39,512 nt of DNA, taken from NCBI GenBank assembly GCA_017509155.1, contig JAFWQE010000059.1, forward strand, positions 1 through 39,512, written 5' to 3'. The position numbers and the translations under genes were made by a program. How positions within the stretch are numbered: position 1 is the stretch's first letter; each line of letters begins with the position of its first letter. Source of the DNA: Prevotella sp. (GTDB lineage Bacteria; Bacteroidota; Bacteroidia; Bacteroidales; Bacteroidaceae). The notes under the pieces were generated by a model. That model was not told where the DNA came from and searched no databases. It was given only the letters and a program-made list of their open reading frames with translations. Of this stretch, positions 7,663 to 15,611 are shown piece by piece.

Positions 7663-9441
7663 TCAGGCCAGCTCCATGTCGTAGAGGCTGCGCAGTCTCT
7701 CGATGGCAGGATTCTTCCTGCTCATCTCTTCAAAGAGTTCTTTCTTGGTGAGGATCTTCGTCACCTCCGAGGCTTCCGCCAGTCTCAGCGTGAGCTCTAT
7801 CTGGTTGTTGTGGAGGTCGCGCGCCAAGGTGTTGCGTATGCGTTTCTTAATGGCCGTCATCTGATTGAGCAAAATCTCGTTGTCGACCACCACCTCCACT
7901 ATCGGCATCTGCACGATGTGCGGCGTCATGTTCTTCATTCTTGCCGCCATGCCTGCCATCTCCTGCGGCATGCGGTTGCACATGCTTGTCCAATGGAACA
8001 GCAGGTCGTCGTCGGTGAACGCCTTTTGCTCACCGTTGTCCTTGAGTTCTGGTTCTACGGTCTGCTCGGTTTCCTGCCCCACCTTCCTCATGGTCGCGAA
8101 GGTGTGTCCGATGTTTGACAGTCTGAGTTTTCCTGCCTGAGGTGCCGGTGCGGCAGCCGTAGTGGCAGGCTTAGCGGCACTTTCCGTCGGCACAGAGGGA
8201 GCGACGGGCTCCTTCTGCCGGACGGTTCCTGCGTGCGAACGTTCGGCGGCACCCTGAGCAGCCGCCTTTGGCTGAACGTTCGTAATGAGTTTCCGAAACA
8301 GGGATTTCAAGCGCTTGGGGCTACGCCCCGCTGCGGGCGTATCGTCCTCCTGCGTGACCTGCGCTATCTGGATGAGCGTCAGTTCCACGAGCAAGCGCTT
8401 GTTGGAACTCTGCCGATAGTTGATATCGCACTGGTTGCAGAGCTTCAACGCCTGATAGAGAAACCGCGTGGGGCACTTCTTCGCCTGTTCGCTGAACCGC
8501 TCCATCTGCCGTTGGCTCACCTCCAGCAAGGGCAGTGTCTGCGGGTCCTTGGCCATGAGCACGTTCCTGATGTGCGTGGCCAGTCCGCCGATGAGGTGTC
8601 CGCCGTCGAAGCCGTTGGCAATCACGTTGTTGAGCAACACCATCACCTCGGGCACCTTGTTCTGCAGGGCGAGGTCCACGATGTTGAAGTAGTTCTCCGA
8701 GTCGAGCACGTTGAGGTCCTCGATGACCTTCTGGTAGGTGATGTTTCCCTGACAGAACGATGCAGCCTGGTCGAATACCGAGAGGGCGTCGCGCATGCCT
8801 CCGTCGGCCTTCTCGGCAATCACGTTGAGCGCCTCCTCCTCAAAGCTGATGCCCTCTTTCTGCGCCACCATCTTCAGGTGGTCGACGATATTGGGCACGG
8901 TCATTCGCTCGAAGTCGTAGATCTGGCATCGTGAGATGATGGTGGGCAGAATCTTGTGCTTCTCGGTTGTGGCCAGGATGAAGATGACGTGCGCTGGCGG
9001 CTCCTCGAGTGTCTTGAGGAAGGCGTTGAAGGCTGCCGTGGAGAGCATGTGCACCTCGTCGATGATGAACACCTTGTACTTGCCCACCTGCGGCGGAATG
9101 CGCGTCTGCTCCATGAGCGCCTTGATGTTTTCCACCGAGTTGTTCGACGCAGCGTCGAGCTCGAAGATGTTGAAGGAGCGCTGCTCATTGAACGCCTGGC
9201 AGCTCTCGCACTGGTTGCATGCCTCGCCCTCTTCGGTGGGATGCTGGCAGTTGATGGCCTTTGCGAAGATGCGCGCGCAGGTGGTTTTGCCCACGCCTCG
9301 CGGCCCGCAGAAGAGGTAGGCATGGGCCAGTTTGCCACTGCGCACGGCATTCTTGAGTGTAGTGGTCAGCGCTGTCTGGCCCACCACAGTGTCGAACGAC
9401 ATGGGCCTGTATTTGCGTGCTGAAACGATGTATTCTTTCAT
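7663..9441 (-). CDS. dnaX: DNA polymerase III subunits gamma/tau
   Basis: The clamp-loader ATPase of the replisome, 592 residues. AAA+ features are Walker A GPRGVGKT (46-53), a zinc site with Cys 65, 75, 78 and 81, Walker B FIIDEVH (125-131), the sensor region LATTEKHKILPTIISRCQIYDF around the arginine-finger SRC motif, and the gamma/tau domain III (to about 370). The remaining ~220 residues, with an Ala/Pro-rich linker followed by a folded-looking tail, correspond to tau. I saw no slippery run for a gamma frameshift product, but cannot exclude one. It is divergent from the divIC-like gene, with a TAACTTTG box 20 bases upstream. Confidence 0.97.
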   Translation of the reverse strand: MKEYIVSARKYRPMSFDTVVGQTALTTTLKNAVRSGKLAHAYLFCGPRGVGKTTCARIFAKAINCQHPTEEGEACNQCESCQAFNEQRSFNIFELDAASNNSVENIKALMEQTRIPPQVGKYKVFIIDEVHMLSTAAFNAFLKTLEEPPAHVIFILATTEKHKILPTIISRCQIYDFERMTVPNIVDHLKMVAQKEGISFEEEALNVIAEKADGGMRDALSVFDQAASFCQGNITYQKVIEDLNVLDSENYFNIVDLALQNKVPEVMVLLNNVIANGFDGGHLIGGLATHIRNVLMAKDPQTLPLLEVSQRQMERFSEQAKKCPTRFLYQALKLCNQCDINYRQSSNKRLLVELTLIQIAQVTQEDDTPAAGRSPKRLKSLFRKLITNVQPKAAAQGAAERSHAGTVRQKEPVAPSVPTESAAKPATTAAAPAPQAGKLRLSNIGHTFATMRKVGQETEQTVEPELKDNGEQKAFTDDDLLFHWTSMCNRMPQEMAGMAARMKNMTPHIVQMPIVEVVVDNEILLNQMTAIKKRIRNTLARDLHNNQIELTLRLAEASEVTKILTKKELFEEMSRKNPAIERLRSLYDMELA

Positions 9442-9461
9442 AATAATCTGAAAAGTTTCTG

Positions 9462-9469
9462 CAAAGTTA
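9462..9469 (-). promoter_or_regulatory. Promoter -7 box for dnaX
   Basis: TAACTTTG on the minus strand. It mirrors the plus-strand TAACTTTG at 9492-9499, with 22 bases between the boxes. Confidence 0.65.
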
Positions 9470-9491
9470 GCAAATTTCCAAGAATTATTAC

Positions 9492-9499
9492 TAACTTTG
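9492..9499 (+). promoter_or_regulatory. Promoter -7 box for the divIC-like operon
   Basis: TAACTTTG ends 22 bases before the ATG at 9522. The -33 region is poor. Confidence 0.65.
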
Positions 9500-9521
9500 T
9501 GGCCAAATAAACGTTTTTTAT

Positions 9522-9860
9522 ATGAGCAAGACCAATCCCATCTACGCTTTCCTGAGCCACAACAAGTACTGGCTGGTGCTCATCGTGGGCGTTCTCATCG
9601 TTGGTTTCTTCGACGAGAACAGCTTCGTGCAGCGCATCAAGTACGACATGGAGATCAGCGAACTGGAAGCCCAGATAGACAAATACAACGCCCAATATGA
9701 GCGCGACGAGCGACAGCTGAAGGAGCTGCGACGCAACCCGAAGGCCATCACGAAGATAGCCCGCGAGCGCTATTTCATGAAGGCCGACGACGAGGACATC
9801 TTCGTATTGAGCGACGACATGTACGAACCAACGCCACTGCCCCATGAAGCAGCTGAATAA
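9522..9860 (+). CDS. Septum formation initiator family protein (DivIC/FtsB-like)
   Basis: A small bitopic division protein of 112 residues. A short cytoplasmic start is followed by one membrane helix (about 16-29, WLVLIVGVLIVGFF). Next comes a coiled coil rich in E, K, R and Q (about 40-75) and the family signature NPKAITKIARERYFMKADDED. In the family these proteins pair with FtsL-type partners and FtsQ/DivIB in the divisome. The DivIC/FtsB assignment is by architecture. Its last 17 bases overlap the next gene. Confidence 0.88.
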   Translation: MSKTNPIYAFLSHNKYWLVLIVGVLIVGFFDENSFVQRIKYDMEISELEAQIDKYNAQYERDERQLKELRRNPKAITKIARERYFMKADDEDIFVLSDDMYEPTPLPHEAAE

Positions 9861-10272
9861 ATGGCAGAGCATTGTGCTCATGTGCGGCGGCGCACTGATG
9901 GTGGTTGGGGCCGGCATGGCCGTGCTTGGAAAGCTGGCCGCCGGCGGATGGCTGTTCCTGGTGGGCAGCCTGTTGTTTGGTGCCATGCAGTGGCAGCAGA
10001 CCTACGAGGGCAAGAGTGTGGTGGTGAGAAGGCTGAGGCGCATCATGCTGACAGCCGATGTGCTTCTCGTCGTGGGTGGACTCGACATGCTGGAGAGCTC
10101 CTACGGCGTGGCGCGCCAGTGGTTTCTCGACAATGTGCACAACGGCAGCATGACGTACATTACTTATATATATAACAAATGGGTGGTGCTGCTGCTCATT
10201 GGAGCCATCCTGCAAGTGTATACCACACAGCGAATATCCCACGAATTAGACAAAGAGGCAAAAAAACGCTAA
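9844..10272 (+). CDS. Small membrane protein of unknown function
   Basis: 142 residues with about four hydrophobic segments (about 10-32, 33-48, 67-80 and 108-124) and a basic C terminus ending KKR. I recognise no catalytic motif. ATG 9844 lies inside the 3' end of the divIC-like gene, so translation is probably coupled and the protein may act at the envelope with it. No function is claimed. Confidence 0.8.
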   Translation: MKQLNKWQSIVLMCGGALMVVGAGMAVLGKLAAGGWLFLVGSLLFGAMQWQQTYEGKSVVVRRLRRIMLTADVLLVVGGLDMLESSYGVARQWFLDNVHNGSMTYITYIYNKWVVLLLIGAILQVYTTQRISHELDKEAKKR

Positions 10273-10331
10273 AAGTGGCCTCATTTGTTTTAAATAGCAT
10301 AAAAATTTTTCCTTAGTTCAATAATACGTTG

Positions 10332-10339
10332 TACATTTG
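10332..10339 (+). promoter_or_regulatory. Promoter -7 box for the DUF4369 lipoprotein operon
   Basis: TACATTTG fits TAnnTTTG and ends 40 bases before ATG 10380. It overlaps the upstream TTG/ATG starts of the same frame (10329, 10341), which argues against using those starts. Confidence 0.6.
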
Positions 10340-10379
10340 CATGGTGTTCAAAACCACCAGAAGTATAACAAACATCTGT

Positions 10380-11177
10380 ATGATTAGATTTTTCTATGCG
10401 CTACTGACGATTGCTGCGCTTGCTTCGTGTGCTAACAGCTACAACATTCAGGGCTCGTCGGACGTTCAGATGCTCGACGGCCGAAAGCTGTATCTGAAGG
10501 TCTACAACAACAACAACATGAAGAACGTGGACTCTTGTGACGTCGTTCACGGGCAGTTCCGTTTCACAGGCAACGTAGACAGTGCACGTCTGGCCACGCT
10601 CTGCATCGACGACGAGGGCATCATGCCTGTGGTCATCGAAGGCGGCGACATCACCGTAAAGATACAGAACCTGCAGTGCCGCGCCAGTGGTTCGCCGCTC
10701 AACGACAAGCTCGCCACCTTTCTCGACGACTTCGGTCGCGTGCAAAGCGAGATTGCAGACCTCAGTCACAAGCAGACACAGGCCATCATGGACGGTGAAG
10801 ACGAGACCGTTACCAACCAGCGGCTGCAGATAGAATACGCCCAGCTGACACAGCGCACCGACAGTCTTGTTACCAGATTCATCGAAGAGAACTTTGACAA
10901 CGCGCTCGGACCGGGCGTCTTCTTCATGATGACCGCCGGCTATCCCCATCCCGAGCTGCAGCCATGGATTGAGGCGCTGATGGCCAAGGCCACCGACAAC
11001 TTCAAGAACGACCCATACGTTCACGACTACTACGAGAAGGCACAGCAAAACGAGGCCATCATGAATGGCATGGCCGAACAGCAGACGGTCTCGCCTGCGC
11101 CTGTGCAGCAGGCAGCACCACTGCCCAAACTGCCCACTCCCAACGAGCTGGCTCAGCCAGCCGACAGTCTGAAATAA
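10380..11177 (+). CDS. DUF4369-domain lipoprotein
   Basis: A 265-residue exported protein. The chosen ATG gives a lipoprotein signal peptide with lipobox LASC (Cys 17); longer in-frame starts would be cut off by the promoter box. After it, a DUF4369-like beta domain (about 20-120: DGRKLYLKVYNN, SCDVVHGQFRFTG, PVVIEGGDITVKI) resembles the N-terminal part of Bacteroidetes thiol-disulfide proteins, but there is no thioredoxin domain. A helical middle region and a Gln/Pro-rich tail follow. Role unknown. pyrC begins 14 bases after its stop. Confidence 0.8.
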   Translation: MIRFFYALLTIAALASCANSYNIQGSSDVQMLDGRKLYLKVYNNNNMKNVDSCDVVHGQFRFTGNVDSARLATLCIDDEGIMPVVIEGGDITVKIQNLQCRASGSPLNDKLATFLDDFGRVQSEIADLSHKQTQAIMDGEDETVTNQRLQIEYAQLTQRTDSLVTRFIEENFDNALGPGVFFMMTAGYPHPELQPWIEALMAKATDNFKNDPYVHDYYEKAQQNEAIMNGMAEQQTVSPAPVQQAAPLPKLPTPNELAQPADSLK

Positions 11178-11191
11178 ACCTGTCTGACAGA

Positions 11192-12511
11192 ATGAGACAC
11201 TACATAAAGAACGCAACAATCGTCAATGAGGGACGCACCTTTTCGGGAAACATCCTCATCGAAAACGACCGCATTGCTGAGATTACTGACAACACAGCCA
11301 CCCCGAGGCAAGCAGACCACACGGTCGATGCCTCGGGGTGCTTCGTTTTTCCGGGCGTCATCGACACCCACGTGCACTTTCGTGAGCCCGGCCTCACACA
11401 GAAAGCCGACATCGAGAGCGAAAGCCGCGCCGCAGCATGGGGAGGCGTCACGTCGTATTTCGACATGCCCAACACCGTGCCACAGACCACCACGAAAGAA
11501 GCCCTCTGTCAGAAACAACGGCTGGCCGCAGAGAAAAGCCACGTGAACTACGCCTTCTTCTTCGGTGCCACCAACGACAATGCCCACCTCTTCGCAGAAC
11601 TCGACCCGCACCAGGTTCCCGGCATCAAGCTCTTCATGGGCAGCAGCACAGGCAACATGCTGGTGGACAATTACGACTCACTGATAGAGATTTTCCGGTC
11701 GGCCAGACTACCCTTGGTGGCCCATTGTGAGGACACGGCCATCATCAACGAGAACATGAGACAGGCCAAGCTGTCGCATGGCGACGACCCTGACGTGCGG
11801 TTGCACCAGCTCATCCGCAGCGAAGAAGCCTGCTATGAGTCCAGTTTCCTGGCCGTTCAGATGGCCAAGGCCTTTGGCACAAGGCTGCATGTGGCCCACG
11901 TCTCCACCGCCAAGGAGCTCGAGCTTTTCGGCGAATTCAGCAACATCACGGCAGAAGCAGTCATTGCCCATCTGCTGTTTACCAACCGCGACTACGACAC
12001 TCTGGGCACGCGTATCAAGTGCAATCCCAGCGTGAAGTCGCCTCACGACCGCGACGCACTGCGTCAGGCTCTTGCCAGCGGACTTATAGAAACCGTAGCC
12101 ACCGACCACGCCCCGCACCTGCTGAGCGACAAGAAAGGCGGCGCGGCCAAGGCCGCCTCGGGCATGCCGATGATACAATTCTCGCTGCCCGTCATGCTCG
12201 AACTGGCCGACGAGGGCGTCATCACGCTGGAGCGACTGGCACAGCTGATGATGCACAATCCCGCACACCTGTTCAGCCTGCGCGACCGAGGCTACCTACG
12301 GCCAGGCTACAAGGCCGACCTCGTGGTGGTGAATCCCCACGACCCGTGGACCGTCACGACAGACGTCATACAGAGCCGCTGCGGATGGAGTCCGCTGGAG
12401 GGCCACACCTTCCAGTGGAAAGTGGTGCAGACATATTGCAACGGAAACCTCATCTTCGACCACGGCCGCTTCGACGAAAACGCACGGGGCGAACAGCTAC
12501 TGTTCAGATGA
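11192..12511 (+). CDS. pyrC: Class I dihydroorotase
   Basis: Amidohydrolase that interconverts carbamoyl-aspartate and dihydroorotate in UMP synthesis. The 439 residues fit the type I/PyrC-AllB-like branch. The metal-binding motif is DTHVHFREPG, a lysine sits in GIKLFMGSSTGNM, further histidines are in LVAHCEDT and LHVAHVST, and the catalytic aspartate is in ATDHAPH. The C-terminal KADLVVVNP is typical of the fold. AllB (allantoinase) is an alternative on motifs alone, but no purine-catabolism genes are nearby. The stop overlaps the next ATG (ATGA), so the pair is translationally coupled. Confidence 0.92.
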   Translation: MRHYIKNATIVNEGRTFSGNILIENDRIAEITDNTATPRQADHTVDASGCFVFPGVIDTHVHFREPGLTQKADIESESRAAAWGGVTSYFDMPNTVPQTTTKEALCQKQRLAAEKSHVNYAFFFGATNDNAHLFAELDPHQVPGIKLFMGSSTGNMLVDNYDSLIEIFRSARLPLVAHCEDTAIINENMRQAKLSHGDDPDVRLHQLIRSEEACYESSFLAVQMAKAFGTRLHVAHVSTAKELELFGEFSNITAEAVIAHLLFTNRDYDTLGTRIKCNPSVKSPHDRDALRQALASGLIETVATDHAPHLLSDKKGGAAKAASGMPMIQFSLPVMLELADEGVITLERLAQLMMHNPAHLFSLRDRGYLRPGYKADLVVVNPHDPWTVTTDVIQSRCGWSPLEGHTFQWKVVQTYCNGNLIFDHGRFDENARGEQLLFR

Positions 12512-13311
12512 TCAGAAAGCTCACATACACCATTGCCGACACTGCGCCCTACATCAACTGGCCCTATTTCGACTATGCCTGGGGCGTGGGCAGCAAAGGT
12601 CGCGAGCAGCGCGCAGGACTTCGGGCCGAAGCCGAGGACATGCTCAGCAAGCTCGACGGCCACTTCAGCGTGTATGCGCTGTTCGGACTGTTCGACGCCA
12701 ACAGCGACGGCGACGACATCATCGTAGGTTCCACGCGACTGCCCATGCTGCGCCAGCAACAGGTGGCACGCACTGGTGAGCCGTGCCTTTGTCTCGCCGA
12801 CTTCATCCGTCCGCTGTCGTCGGGCTGCGCCGACCGCATCGGCATCTTCGCCACCAGCACCGACCACGCCCTGACCGAACAGCATCGAGGCGACCCATAC
12901 ATGCAGATGCTCATGCAGACACTGGCCGACCGGCTGGCAGAAGCGGCAGCCGAGCGCATGCATGAAGAGGTGAGAAAGCACTACTGGGGCTATGCGCCCG
13001 ACGAGCATCTGACCATGCAGCAGCTGCACATCGAGGCTTTCCAAGGCATCAGACCCGCTGTTGGCTATCCCTCACTGCCCGACACCAGCCTGAACTTCAT
13101 CATCGACGACCTCATCGACTTGCGACAAATAGGCATCCGCCTGACCGAAAGCGGCATGATGATGCCTCATGCTTCGGTGAGTGGACTGATGATGGCCCAC
13201 CCCAAGGCGCGCTACTTCAGCATAGGAAAAATAGGCGAAGACCAGCTGCGCGACTACGCTCATCGGCGCGGCATTCCCGTGGAACTGGCCCGCCGTTTCC
13301 TCAACCAATAA
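12508..13311 (+). CDS. Free-standing methionine synthase activation domain protein
   Basis: 267 residues matching the C-terminal AdoMet-binding activation domain of cobalamin-dependent MetH. The family signature RPAVGYPSLPD is followed by IGIRLTESGMMMPHASVSGLMMAHPKA (given in two parts: IGIRLTESGMMM, PHASVSGLMMAHPKA) and YFSIGKIGEDQLRDYAHRRG. In E. coli this domain is fused to MetH and remethylates inactive cob(II)alamin using AdoMet and reduced flavodoxin. Here it stands alone and must act in trans on a MetH not in the window. The frame is open far upstream inside pyrC, but ATG 12508, overlapping the pyrC stop, is the sensible start. Confidence 0.88.
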   Translation: MIRKLTYTIADTAPYINWPYFDYAWGVGSKGREQRAGLRAEAEDMLSKLDGHFSVYALFGLFDANSDGDDIIVGSTRLPMLRQQQVARTGEPCLCLADFIRPLSSGCADRIGIFATSTDHALTEQHRGDPYMQMLMQTLADRLAEAAAERMHEEVRKHYWGYAPDEHLTMQQLHIEAFQGIRPAVGYPSLPDTSLNFIIDDLIDLRQIGIRLTESGMMMPHASVSGLMMAHPKARYFSIGKIGEDQLRDYAHRRGIPVELARRFLNQ

Positions 13312-13318
13312 CCCTCCC

Positions 13319-13371
13319 CCCCATCACCCATCACCCATCATCCATCACCCCTCATCCAACACCCATCACCC
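13319..13371 (+). repeat. CCCATCA short tandem repeat before the 13372 start codon
   Basis: The whole 60-base spacer is made of degenerate 7-10-base words (CCCATCA, CCATCACC, CATCATC) running up to the ATG. There is no promoter or Shine-Dalgarno sequence. Confidence 0.8.
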
Positions 13372-14550
13372 ATGATAGCCCGAATCATTGTCCTGCTCCT
13401 GTTGCTCATCGCCGTTCCCGACCTCTACTTCCACTGGCACTACCTGCGGCGGAAGAAAGGCTACGGCATGTGGAAACGCATCTTGTTCTGGCTTCCCGCA
13501 CTGGGAATGACGGCCTATGCACTGGCACTGACTACCGTCGACGGCTTTGCACCCACCGACATCAACTGGCTCTATCTGTTCTTGCTACTGCTCGGACTGA
13601 TTGTTGTTCCCAAAGCGCTGTTCGCCCTATGCAGCTGGCTGGGACTGATCGTCTGCCGCTTGCGCAAGTCGCGCCATAACTGGGGCAACGCCATCGGACT
13701 GGTGCTCGCCCTGCTGTCGGTCTACGTGATCGTCTACGGCAGCACACTGGGCGTGATGAACCTGAAGGTGCGCCACGTGGAAGTGGCCTTCGCCGACCTG
13801 CCACCTGCCTTCGACGGCTACCGCATTGTCCACATCAGCGACATCCATGCAGGCTCGCTCACCGGATTCCGCGACAGACTGCTCGACCGAGCCGTAGACA
13901 GCATCAACGCACAACAGGCGGACATGGTGGTCTTCACCGGCGACATCCAGAACATACTGCCGCAGGAACTCGACCACATACAGCCACGGCTGTCGTCGAT
14001 AAGCGCCGCCGATGGCGTGTTCGCTGTGTTGGGCAACCACGACTATGCCAACTATATTGTGACCGATGAAGATACGCGTCGACTGAACGAACAGCAGACG
14101 CAGAGCCGCATTCGCAGCATGGGATGGCAGCTGTTGATGAACGACAGCCGCGTGGTGAAGCGGCAATCCGACAGCATCGTCATTGCAGGCACCGAGGACA
14201 ACTGTCCGTCGCGCTACCGCAAGAATCCGCTTAACCGCAGCAACATCGGCCAGGCGGTGAAGGGCGCAGGCGAAGGTTCGTTCCTGGTCATGCTGCAACA
14301 TGCACCCAGACTCTGGACAGACAGCATTCTGGGAAAGACACACGCACAGCTCACTCTTTCAGGCCACACCCACGGTGGGCAGATAAGACTCTTCGGATGG
14401 GCGCCGGCACGAGTGGTTGAAAAACACGTGGCGGGCCTCGACAACGAAGGCAACCGTGCCCTCTATGTGAGCGCAGGCCTAAGTGGGCTCGTACCTTTCC
14501 GGTTTGGCGTGCCGCCCGAAATCGCCGTCATCACGCTGCGCAGGAAATAG
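13372..14550 (+). CDS. Membrane-anchored metallophosphoesterase
   Basis: A calcineurin-like phosphoesterase of 392 residues. Four hydrophobic segments occupy about 1-125 (for example IIVLLLLLIAVPDLYF and IGLVLALLSVYVIVYG). The metal-binding domain follows: ISDIHAGSL (DxH), FTGDIQN (GD), LGNHDYANY (GNHD), LQHAPRL and SGHTHGGQIRLFG (GHTHGG). This arrangement matches the YkuE/YaeI-type family, some of which hydrolyse UDP-diacylglucosamine or phosphodiester lipids. The substrate is unknown here. It follows the MetH-activation gene after a 60-base tandem-repeat spacer and is probably on the same transcript. Confidence 0.9.
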   Translation: MIARIIVLLLLLIAVPDLYFHWHYLRRKKGYGMWKRILFWLPALGMTAYALALTTVDGFAPTDINWLYLFLLLLGLIVVPKALFALCSWLGLIVCRLRKSRHNWGNAIGLVLALLSVYVIVYGSTLGVMNLKVRHVEVAFADLPPAFDGYRIVHISDIHAGSLTGFRDRLLDRAVDSINAQQADMVVFTGDIQNILPQELDHIQPRLSSISAADGVFAVLGNHDYANYIVTDEDTRRLNEQQTQSRIRSMGWQLLMNDSRVVKRQSDSIVIAGTEDNCPSRYRKNPLNRSNIGQAVKGAGEGSFLVMLQHAPRLWTDSILGKTHAQLTLSGHTHGGQIRLFGWAPARVVEKHVAGLDNEGNRALYVSAGLSGLVPFRFGVPPEIAVITLRRK

Positions 14551-14854
14551 TCATTCAGCACCTGTCATGGGCTGTTCCCACTTCTCCTCCCCTACTCTAT
14601 GACTATATGCCGTCTCGTTTGTGACGCGGCATTAAAAAAAACTAATGCTGTCCGCTCAGACATCGCCTTTCAGCCGAGCAGAGAGGGGAGCGGCTGCGCA
14701 TCGCATTTCCTTCATTTTCATCACGTGAACACGTGTTCAAGTGGACTCCAAATTCAAGTTTCGCAAGCTGTGAAGCGACGGCCAGCGAGGCCAGGACTGC
14801 CGGAAACGAACGGCGAAAACGACGGACTGAAGCAACAAAAGCGGCAGAATGGCT

Positions 14855-14942
14855 GGACAAATCCAATGGAATTGTTGAACGAATCCATTGAAATCGTTGA
14901 ACAAAATCAATGGAATCGTTGGACGAATCCAATGGATTCGTT
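14855..14942 (+). repeat. Array of four 22-bp units with internal dyads (locus A)
   Basis: Units start at 14855, 14877, 14899 and 14921 with no spacers. The last contains the perfect 19-bp palindrome ACGAATCCAATGGATTCGT (14923-14941); the others are degenerate versions with the same centre. A weaker unit can be aligned at 14833-14854, and perhaps 14943-14964. The same unit recurs in inverted orientation at 33727-33814. A period of 22 rules out coding. Confidence 0.9.
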
Positions 14943-15098
14943 TACAAAAACTGGCGGTTTTGCTTGCTGAAACTGGCAGACTGACGACTCAAAAACAGCA
15001 GAAGACAAGGGAAAAGACTTTGGTATGCCTGCGGCGCCACATGAATATGCACGAATAAACATGTAAGTAACGAATCAAAATTAACTTATATGATAAAC

Positions 15099-15165
15099 TG
15101 AACACAGAGACTCAGCGTTTTTTCTTTTTGCACAAGACCTCTGCGTCTCAGTGCCTCTGTGTTCA
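15099..15165. repeat. Inverted repeat, CACAGAG type
   Basis: TGAACACAGAGACTCAGCG (15099-15117) is mirrored by the segment 15141-15165 ending GCCTCTGTGTTCA. The right arm carries a few extra bases. It would form a long imperfect hairpin. Confidence 0.75.
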
Positions 15166-15242
15166 ATAAATCAACACCTAAACTTTGACAAACCCCATAT
15201 TCTACTTTTTGTCCGAAACACTGATGGACAAGAGCGTAGGAG

Positions 15243-15279
15243 ATGAAAGGCGGTGTTTTTAGCAGACAGCAATAAAAAG
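15243..15279. repeat. Dispersed intergenic repeat, copy 2
   Basis: Near-identical to 202-240 (shared TTTAGCAGACAGC and AAAAAG words). A 74-codon minus-strand frame runs through it but looks like repeat, not a gene. Confidence 0.75.
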
Positions 15280-15541
15280 CACGCAATATTTCAACCTGTA
15301 AGGAAAACAAAACATTTTCCTTACGTATTGTCGTTTACAAGATAGAATAACGGTTAAATAGTAAGAAGATTGATGTTTAATTGCAAAAACACGATGTTTT
15401 ACTTTCATGATGCCTGCCAAACCACTAATTTTGCATCATCAAAGTTCAAAGGCCATTGCCATTGCAATATCAAAAGAGCCTGCAAGCGGCAGGCACGTAC
15501 AACGCAACTGAACCCTTGACGACACAAGCACAAAAGTGGCC

Positions 15542-15591
15542 AAAAAAGAAAAGAGTTGCTGCTTGCCTCTGTTATTGGCGCAGCAACTCTT
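15542..15591 (-). terminator. Rho-independent terminator of the antiporter gene
   Basis: On the minus strand AAGAGTTGCTGC (15580-15591) pairs with GCAGCAACTCTT (15551-15562), followed by TTCTTTTTTG. Confidence 0.85.
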
Positions 15592-15611
15592 GCTGACTCA
15601 CTTTTCCGTTG

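Larger units (their letters stand above)
14551..15611. other. Gene-free, repeat-rich 1.06-kb interval
   Basis: Lies between convergent genes. Frames of up to 123 codons exist but run through repeats and have no family signature, so I call no gene. It holds a 14-bp palindrome (14726-14739, TGAACACGTGTTCA), a 4 x 22-bp array, an inverted repeat at 15099-15165, a dispersed repeat at 15243-15279 and the terminator of the antiporter. Nothing was recognised in 15300-15540. Confidence 0.8.

Noticed and set aside
12019-12507. N-terminal extension of the MetH-activation frame
   Set aside because: Lies in another frame of pyrC, is Arg/Pro-rich noise, and the domain starts right after ATG 12508.
14855-14942. 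CRISPR array
   Set aside because: 22-bp units are contiguous with no unique spacers, and no cas genes are present.
14599-14970. 123-codon frame in the repeat-rich spacer
   Set aside because: Translates the 22-bp array (period not a multiple of three), no family features.
15086-15310. 74-codon minus-strand frame
   Set aside because: Runs through the CACAGAG hairpin and a dispersed repeat; more likely repeat than gene.
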